Below, in pieces: positions 21,890 through 28,200 of a stretch of 28,200 nucleotides of DNA. Location of the stretch: NCBI GenBank assembly GCA_024811115.1, contig JAKOGH010000178.1, positions 1 to 28,200 of the forward strand. The letters run 5' to 3'. Position 1 is the first letter of the stretch; the number at the start of each line of letters is the position of its first letter. This DNA comes from Terana coerulea (lineage: Eukaryota; Basidiomycota; Agaricomycetes; Polyporales; Phanerochaetaceae). The notes beneath the pieces were generated by a model, which searched no databases, had not been told where the DNA came from, and worked only from the letters and a program-made list of their open reading frames with translations. The position numbers and the translations under genes were made by a program.

Positions 21890-22400
21890 AAGTGGCTGGA
21901 CATCTATCGAACTGGAGTGTGCGATCTTTCCAGAGTTGATTGATGGGTTGTGTAATTCCAACCACTTATAACCGAGGAAAATGGAAGTATTTCCAAGGTT
22001 TGTGACAACGAATGACATTCGTTTCACATGATCCTGGATCTTAACTCTGAGATCGACGCATTCTGTGACCGGACCTCCGACATTATGACTGCCGTTGGCG
22101 TTGTACACTGGAATTGGAACAGGTAATTTGGTTATTGCAATGCTATGTTCCTGTACAAATGTCTGATCAATCGATGATCCAGTGCATCCAGAGTCGAGCA
22201 GAGCTTTTAAAAGGATTCAGAGGAGTCCAATGTGGTGACGATCATTGGGACATCAATCTGATTGCCTTTTCGGCCTCGGATGTATCTTGGGTGGCTTTTA
22301 GTTCTGAAAGGTATATAGTTGCTTTGTTTTGTGACATAGAAGCAATATTTTGGGCGCTTGCTAGCGTGGCATCTACTTGATGCTTTGCATGCATCCATCT
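21890..22400 (-). pseudogene. Aspartic protease region of the chromovirus
   Basis: The protease processes Gag and Pol. The active-site triplet Asp-Ser-Gly lies at 22187-22195, within ALLDSGCTGSSIDQTFV. Downstream are PVYNANGSHNVGG and the second hydrophobic motif SIFLGYKWLELHNPSIN, as in Ty3/gypsy proteases. A single frame change near 22205 separates the upstream stretch (NQIDVPMIVTTLDSSES) from the active site; otherwise this is the best preserved part of the element. Confidence 0.88.
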
Positions 22401-22779
22401 TTCCAGAATCTTAACAGCCGCTTCGGCATCGTGACGTGGTCCACTGATGGATCCATGCCAGAGTCTACGGGTTTTCTCTCACTCATTTGGGGTTTTGGCA
22501 CAGGTTCTTTCTCTGCTATCAGTGCAGACATGTCTTCTGGTAATGAACAGGAATTAAGCACGGTGTTGAACCGCCATGCTGCTCAGCAGACGCCCCTTCA
22601 GAATAATATTGCAATGATTCATTTAATACTATGATACAACAGTAGTTGAGAAATGATTCTAGGCTCTTCATGTCTGTGCTTTCGCTTGAGCCGCCTGAAA
22701 ACCCTTGAGAAGTTTTATGAACGAGGGATTCAACCACGATGAATGCGTCCTCCATTCCATCAGGAACGAATCAGCTTGG

Positions 22780-24387
22780 GCCACGACAGCTTGGGCTTAT
22801 TGTCCTTCTCATCAGGAAGGTCTGTGGAGATGCCGCTGCACGGCGGTTGCTTCGGCATTGGACAGTCGCACGAGTGTCCTTCCGATAACAATTGAAACAA
22901 AGCCCTTTCTTTGGGCTCTGTCTAGGTTCATCGGTTGGCCGGCCCCTCCATAGGTTATGCCAGTACCATCTCGACAATCTTGTCGAGGCGCTTGGGTCTG
23001 TGAAGATGCTGCCGGGCGCCCTGACTGTGCATTTCGCGGCTTAGGAGCTGGCTTGTGAGACTGACTGCCCCCGAGGTTCTTGTGGCATTGGTAGTGCCTC
23101 CTCTGGTTCTCGTTCACGTTTCAACATGCACATGTACGCCGAGTATCGTTTGGGGCGTCTTCCCAACTCCAAACTGCGTCGAGGACTCACTTCTAAAGTG
23201 CTTCGTTGAGGTAGTCAATAAGGATTACTGACTGCTCGTCAAGCTGCTCCTGAAGCGCGCTGTACCCTGCGCAGGAGGTGTACATCTTGAAGCGCGTTCT
23301 GAATTCTCGAACGCTCATGTTTCCCTGCTTCAGCTCCTTCAGCCTTGGGAGGGCGTCTGAGTGGTCGTGCGGAATTGCTTGACCGCTCTTGGAAGACACC
23401 AATCAGCGCGTGTGAAATTAAGTGCTTTTGAGATAGGGCTTCGGCCCACTCTCCGGCTGATCCGCCCTGCATGTAGACAGGACAAATGTGATTTTCGCTT
23501 GATCTGATCAGAGCTTCTTGTGGTGGTTGGCGAAGATGTTCAGCCTGATTTGCTTCCACCAGGCTTTCCAATCTTTCCGGCTTCCGTCGAAGGTGTCCGG
23601 CTTATTGCCAGACCATCGCCAATCTCGTTTCCTCAACCTCCGCCCTCCCAGGGACCGCTGCCTTTGCCTCCGCTGTTACCTCCAAAGGAGGGTCCTCCGG
23701 CCGGCTGGTCTTCCGGTTGCTTGCCACCACTCATCTCATTTTGAGCTCCTGGGGCGTGGATCCCACAGCGTTGGCAGGTTGATTTTCCACCAGCGTGTAA
23801 ACAGGGTTGCTCGGAGCATTCCCTTGTTATAGTCGTGCCTTCCAGGAAGTGGAAATAGATGAGTCTGTTGCCAAGCATCAGACTATTGTGGTTCAAATCG
23901 ACGCATGCGCAGGGCTCGGAATAATTCGTCTCCAGGCCTGTCTGTGTAAGAGTAGCGGTAGCCATGATGTCAGCTATTTGCGAAAACTCTATGCGTTCGG
24001 TGTGATCGGGTAGTAGAAGGCTCTTCGTCGTCGTGGTTCTTGTTCTCTTTACTGGGCGACGACTTCTCGCCTTCGGATTCAGGGATGATGGGAGCTGGAG
24101 TGTGCGGGCTTGAAATCAACTGGTAACAGCTGAGGGGTAACTGCGGGAGTGGGTGGATCGATTGCGGTGTCGTCGGCTTTCACGTAGTATGATGCGTACT
24201 TGCATTTCGTCTCTAAGTCTACGGAGCAAGTTTCACACTTGGCCTTTGGATTGGCGTCTTTGTGAATGCACCTAGGGTCGCGGCACGAATACCACTTGCC
24301 GTCGTGTTTTTGATAGATTGGTCTCCCACGAGTTGTGGAGTAATGATGGGGTCGTCCTATATAAGGGCAAGTTTCACCTCCAGCCAT
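22780..24387 (-). pseudogene. gag region of the chromovirus, with Cys-rich N-terminal part and degenerate zinc knuckle
   Basis: The capsid core is recognisable at about 23600-23190: PDTFDGSRKDWKAWWKQI, then SYMQGGSAGEWAEAL in a shifted frame, then LKELKQGNMSVREFRTRF. A TGA breaks it near 23515. The nucleocapsid is at about 22930 (CFNCYRKDTRATVQC): a CX2C pair is followed by Thr where the knuckle His should be, plus an altered final spacing. The first open block, from the Met codon at 24387, encodes 102 residues with repeated cysteines (CRDPRCIH; CETCSVDLETKC). A second block from 23965 is also Cys-rich (CACVDLNHN; CQRCGIHAPG). These are unusual for a gag N-terminus, and I cannot name the domain. 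Confidence 0.78.
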
Positions 24388-24738
24388 AAACGGATGAAGC
24401 CTATTCTAGGCAACCTGCAATACTCTTCAACCGAAATGAAGAGCATAAGGGTAGATGTTGTCTTAGAGGAATACAAATTCTCAGCACATGCTACTACTGA
24501 TACAGCTACAAATTACCAGTGTTCTGCTGTTTGATCTCGCTGCGGTCTACTGACTTCTCGGTTGCAGCTTGACTCTGAGGGACACGGGCCCAAAGAGCAC
24601 CTGTCTCGCCTTCCGATTACTGCTTTTACTAGCTTCCCACACCCAAGGGTGCGCCAAAGGTTCCCAGCCGATCAAAGAGCACCGGTTAGGGTGTCTAAGG
24701 TATAGCTATCCGAGACGAAGCTCGGAACCATTGAGTTG

Positions 24739-24761
24739 GTGTAACGGTTCGACCGTTACAC
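24739..24761. other. Perfect 10-bp hairpin in the retrotransposon leader
   Basis: GTGTAACGGT, loop TCG, ACCGTTACAC. A second smaller hairpin, CCGAG...CTCGG, lies just upstream on the plus strand at about 24710-24725. It has no T tract after it and is probably an RNA structure of the leader. Confidence 0.7.
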
Positions 24762-24770
24762 GGCCATTCT

Positions 24771-24853
24771 AGCACACACACGGACACTTTAGCACACTCA
24801 CGGGCACTCTAGATACATACACGGGCACTCGTGATATACTCAACGGACACTCC
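24771..24853. repeat. Imperfect 20-bp tandem repeat, four units
   Basis: The units start at 24771, 24791, 24811 and about 24833. They share AGCACACWCACGGRCACTCT-like sequence (first unit AGCACACACACGGACACTTT, second AGCACACTCACGGGCACTCT). The third and fourth are more diverged. They lie next to the leader hairpin. Confidence 0.7.
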
Positions 24854-25456
24854 ACGGTCTCTAGCACGGTCCGGGGCGTTTAGGACATTCTGGTTGCTTA
24901 CGATTTCCTTATCCGGCTCCGTTCCTTCCCCATTCGTCTCGGGCGCTCTGTATTTCCAACCAGGCACTCGCGTCCTCCTTTTATCCCTCTCGCGTTCTCG
25001 TTTTCTCCCTATCGATTCGTTTATGCACGACACTAGCTTACTGGCGTTGTCTTATAGTCTACGGCCTCCCGTCCTGTACCCTCGTTGAATCAACGCCAGT
25101 GTCTGGCACCCTCACTCGGAATTCCCCCGCTCGCTCGTCTCGCCGTCTTCGACGTCCGCCTGTCCTCTGGAAGGTTTCGCCCTCGTCCCTCGGTGTGCCC
25201 TTCACAGTTGGATCAACAGGGTACTGATTGGGTAACTAGTTCGCGTGTGCATGGGGTAACGACACAGGGGATGGTCAATACTGAGGTTCACGGGCTGTCC
25301 CCTTCGCGGGTGATCACGGTCCGATGTACTAGGGTCTAAGGTTCAAACTCAATCTACGCAATCCTCCTATACAGGACGGACCGGGCAAAAAGGGTAGATG
25401 GATGTTCTGGGTAGAACGAGTGGAGCAATGAGAGATCGTTGCAGGGTGGTGCAGAT

Positions 25457-25467
25457 AGTCTCGAGCT
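25457..25467 (-). other. Primer-binding site, self-complementary to the LTR (Tf1-type)
   Basis: Two bases after the 5' LTR, the minus strand reads AGCTCGAGACT. This is the exact reverse complement of AGTCTCGAGCT, which lies inside the LTR on the transcribed strand (25567-25577), where the transcript should begin. No TGG-initial tRNA-complementary site is seen. In Tf1 and other Tf1/sushi elements the transcript's own 5' 11 nt fold back and prime minus-strand synthesis. Confidence 0.8.
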
Positions 25468-25469
25468 TA

Positions 25470-25785
25470 TGTCAACAACAACTAGTACAGCTGTACCAGG
25501 TGCGACGCTCTCAACTGGGGACAGAAATAATGGTGCAGTCTCCAAGTAACTAGCTGGGAACAGACCAGCTCGAGACTGGCTTTCTCTGTTGCAGACGGTA
25601 GCTACTTATACATGTGTAGTCCTAAACTGTACAGTACCACCCGGTATCCTTGTGTATGTGCTAGAGCGGTCCAGAACAATAGAGAAACATACGGAAACCA
25701 CGGTATCGATGAAAGAACAATAGATAGGGGCAGAAGATAATGGAAATGAAAAGAATACCCTAGAGACGCCCAGAAGTTCATGACA
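25470..25785 (-). repeat. 5' LTR of the chromovirus (316 bp)
   Basis: Direct repeat of 18286-18603 with the same TGTCA...TGACA ends. On the transcribed strand the order is TG end, TATA motif, predicted start, CA end, then the primer-binding site, as expected of a promoter-bearing 5' LTR. Confidence 0.95.
25577..25610 (-). promoter_or_regulatory. TATA box and predicted transcript start in the 5' LTR
   Basis: TATAAG (25610-25605 on the minus strand) lies 33 nt upstream of AGTCTCGAGCT (25577-25567), a normal TATA-to-start spacing. The start is inferred from spacing and from the complementarity of the following 11 nt to the primer-binding site. Confidence 0.6.
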
Positions 25786-25856
25786 GAGAGCCTGCCCGAC
25801 GAACATTTGTTCAGTGCTAACAACAGCTGCGGTGTATATCCCATCACGGTCCCATC

Positions 25857-28200
25857 CTACTCTTTTGTCACAAGCTCTTGTCTAATATCCTGACTTAGCA
25901 TTGTCTCGCTAATCTCATCCTCCTCCGCACTGGCCGCCGTCAAAGCCGAGTACAGCGACACCCGCTGCTTCCATCGCGGCCGCCGGACGGTCGGACTTGC
26001 ATCCTGGGGCCCCTTGCGTTCGAGCGCCTGGAGCATCTTCTCATACGCACGCTCGCTCATCCGGACCTCGAACATACCCGCCGCGCGCAGGGCGTCCAAC
26101 GATGGCCGCTCGAGCGCTGCGAGGTGCGGCTCGTTCCCGAGGAGCCAAGTGAGCTGCAGGATGCCCGCGCTGTCTACGAAGTCGGCCGGGTCCGCGGCGG
26201 CCGCTGGGCCGCTCATGAAGCCCAGCGCGAGGACGAGGAGCAGTAGCGACGTTGCGAGCCCTATGACCAGCTATGACTGGGATCAGCGTCGTGAGTCGTC
26301 AGGCCGTGATATGAACCTACGGGCAACAGATTGAGCTACGTTGTGGTCGTGATTAGATTTGATATCTGACGGGAAGCGGTAGAGAGGTGGCGTACGTCTA
26401 AACGATTCATGACTTTCGATATCGTGATGACAGCTTCGCCTCTTCGTAGAATCGGGGCATCTTCGATGTTTATAGCATCGCCACGAGCGTTTGAGTAATT
26501 GAGAGTGCTCCCTGAAAGGTCTTGAGCTTGGGTAAGGGAATGTAGAAGTAAAATGGGACTGACCGTACCAGTAAACGGCTGCTAGAGCCTTTCCGATGCT
26601 GAGGTTCAGGTCCGTATATGAGATATTGGTAGGAGCGCTGAGCCCGTCTACTATACCAAGATCATCCATCACGAAGCTGGAAAGAGTAATTTGAGATGCA
26701 ATCATGAACGGGGTAGGCTACTGAACCAACAACTCACGAGTCAAATGCGCTTCGTTCTTGCAAGGCTTGGTTAACAAAATCATATGAAGGCATCTGATTC
26801 AGGACCGTAGCCTTGGTGGTCGAATTCAAGTTGAGGAATATTGGGGCCTGGGGGTCCTGAAAGCTGGTGTTTCCATAAACCAGGGTACGTTCACTGAACC
26901 CAGACCGGATCGTTGATGATCCGTGTGGTATTGCTTGGGCCTTGACAGAGAAAGTCGTATGGTTAGAGGTAAAGCAATGATGCCCAACCAGAATCCAAGA
27001 GACGACGTACGACACGTAACACAGGGTCGTTCTCGGGGTTGTGCAGCACGGGATTTATCGGCCACGGCTCCTCTTCTATTTTCCTCCCCTGAGGCCTGAG
27101 TTGCCGGTCTTCTACGGAGACATTCGCAGTAAAGTTGTGGATGTAGATTTTGCAAGCGAGTATGTGCACAGCATTCATGAGAGCTGATGAAGGAGTAATT
27201 TATTGAGGCGGTGCAGAAATTTGCCAGGAGAATCGCTCACCACCTTCTTCGCAGACGTCCCCAGCATCGCATTGAAGCACCTGTGGGCTGAGCGCAAACC
27301 ACGGCAATTGAGACCCAGAAGTATCCATGTTCAGTAAAGGCACAGTTGCAGTCAGGATGAGGTCTTGCTCTAGGCTATTGAGTTCGCAATCCTGGTTTAC
27401 TGGAAAACATGTGATGTCCTTAAGACGGCTGGAAGTGATAGAGGCAGTGCCTACGCAGTATGGTTATCAAGACCGGGAATGTAGTTGGACAGGGGAAATT
27501 GGCTCACTGGGCACGCTAATGTCAAACCACAACAACGTGTCATCCGTCACAGTGCTGTATGCCCATGGTACTTCTGCCGTGCCGGGGTCGCAGTGTTTGG
27601 AGCAGAAGCTATGGCATCCAGAACAGGCCCACAGGATGCTTGAAAAATGGAAGCGTTGACCTCAGTGGTACCAAATGCGGAAGGTATCGGAGGGATGGCG
27701 TCGTAAATGATGTTGTCGACCAGTCCGAGTGTAGGGAACTGCCCAAACACCGACAGAATATCGTACATTGATGATGTCAAACTACACTCTGGTCAAAATC
27801 CGATACCAAGAGTATGAGTGAAAGACACTTACTTCGGGGCGTAGTTTGACGGAATGGCAAGCGCTGTTGATTGTGTTGTTGCAATGGTGGCGTTAAAGGG
27901 CTCAACGTGGAACAAGCTGGGGATTGTTATATGCAGCGCAAAGACGCCAAGAAGGTAGAGCGCGACGTGCAGCACACCTAAGATTGCTGCGGGACGTTTG
28001 CGTTGCTGCCAAAGGGAAGAGCAGGCCGACCCTAGACCTAGCCAGGCTTGTGACTTGTCATGGATGGCAGTGAGGGACTGTGTGGTGTACAGGTCTCGCC
28101 GAAGAGCAAAACGCTGCGTAGAAAGTACGAGCAACGCAAGATACAACTGTGTCATATTGATGTGAGTAACGACCGATTACACTCGAAAATTTGTGCCGCT
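25857..28200 (-). CDS. Multi-exon transmembrane protein of unknown function, copy 4 (best preserved; 5' exon beyond the window)
   Basis: The first exon visible starts after an acceptor near 28144 (LYLALLVLSTQRFAL). It continues QSLTAIHDKSQAWLGLGSA and helix LGVLHVALYLLGVFALHIT. Intron 27782-27832 follows, then MYDILSVFGQFPTLGL, ILTATVPLLNMDTSGSQ and LMNAVHILACKIYIHNF. Further exons carry TLVYGNTSFQDPQAPIF, LNLSIGKALAAVYWY and INIEDAPILRRGEAVITISK. The last exon (25857-26270) has helix LVIGLATSLLLLVLALGFM and the signature DSAGILQLTWLLGNEPH, then LDALRAAGMFEVRMSERAY. All junctions are GT-AG; one intron (about 26950-27020) has CTCTAAC as branch site. One frame discrepancy remains near 27600-27625. 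The family is widespread in Agaricomycetes with no known function; several N-x-S/T sites in the loops suggest an extracytoplasmic domain. Confidence 0.8.

Larger units (their letters stand above)
24388..25456 (-). other. Long untranslated leader of the chromovirus
   Basis: About 1.07 kb separates the primer-binding site from the first gag Met codon. Open frames here (24569-24772, 24831-25088, 25085-25339) are on the opposite strand and have no motif. The leader holds a strong hairpin and a 20-bp tandem repeat, listed separately, which could be packaging or dimerisation elements, or remains of something nested. Confidence 0.5.
18286..25785 (-). mobile_element. Ty3/gypsy chromovirus LTR retrotransposon, Tf1/sushi-like self-priming type, inactivated
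   Basis: A 7.5-kb element transcribed right to left: LTR, primer-binding site, long leader, gag with a degenerate zinc knuckle, protease, reverse transcriptase, RNase H, integrase, chromodomain, polypurine tract, LTR. The order RT-RH-IN and the C-terminal chromodomain place it among chromoviruses. The LTRs differ at 13 substitutions and 2 indels over about 316 bp (roughly 96% identical), so insertion is not recent. Multiple frameshifts and stops in gag and pol exclude autonomous activity. The 5 bp flanking the ends (ATCAG on the left, GAGAG on the right) are not a target duplication. Confidence 0.93.

Noticed and set aside
27200..27202. In-frame TAA disabling transmembrane copy 4
   Set aside because: It lies inside a 57-bp GTGAGC...CATCAG intron whose removal joins CEEG to ALMNAVHILAC in frame.
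28146..28155. Start codon of transmembrane copy 4 (Met-Thr-Gln-Leu-Tyr)
   Set aside because: Comparison with copies 1 and 3 shows an intron acceptor at this point and an upstream exon, so the Met is intronic and the true start is outside the window.

Overview
The window reads as nuclear DNA of a filamentous basidiomycete, probably a wood-decay or litter mushroom of the Agaricomycetes. The genes I could splice have short GT-AG introns (about 50-80 bp), one with a clear CTAAC branch site. The two recurring gene families are Agaricomycete types: an RGS-domain membrane protein, and a multi-exon transmembrane protein of unknown function. The rest is fungal mobile DNA. The taxon is inferred from gene families; there is no marker gene.

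Layout. Positions 1-2328 (minus) hold a GC-rich RGS-domain membrane protein gene that runs off the left edge, has an unusually long 560-bp intron and shows several apparent frame breaks. Its upstream side (3210-4210) is a repeat found again at 12045-13045 and 17880-18285. Two hAT-type MITEs follow (4294-4968 and 5698-6363), with 8-bp target duplications and dense GGTTC/GAACC arrays. A plus-strand copy of the transmembrane gene lies at 6621-9240. The stretch 9245-18285 is two further rounds of a module, read left to right as [transmembrane gene 3' flank - transmembrane gene (minus) - RGS remnant (minus) - upstream repeat]. Every RGS copy in it is a remnant and both transmembrane copies are broken. 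A 7.5-kb Ty3/gypsy chromovirus (minus strand) fills 18286-25785. To its right lies the best preserved transmembrane gene (25857 to beyond the right edge).

How it fits together. The region is a small segmental-duplication cluster in which one RGS gene and one transmembrane gene were copied together, then mostly decayed and were invaded by transposons. The retrotransposon carries nearly every hallmark: LTRs with TG..CA ends, a polypurine tract, gag with a degenerate zinc knuckle, protease, reverse transcriptase/RNase H, integrase and a chromodomain. It is inactivated by stops and frameshifts. Its primer-binding site is an 11-nt complement of the predicted 5' end of its own transcript, the self-priming design known from the Tf1/sushi group. 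It has no target-site duplication, and about 1 kb of the duplicated module is missing where it sits.

I see no convincing wholly novel system. The points most worth a second look are the tandem RGS/transmembrane modules, the self-priming signature, the MITE pair with a tRNA-like segment, and the RGS gene's long duplicated intron.
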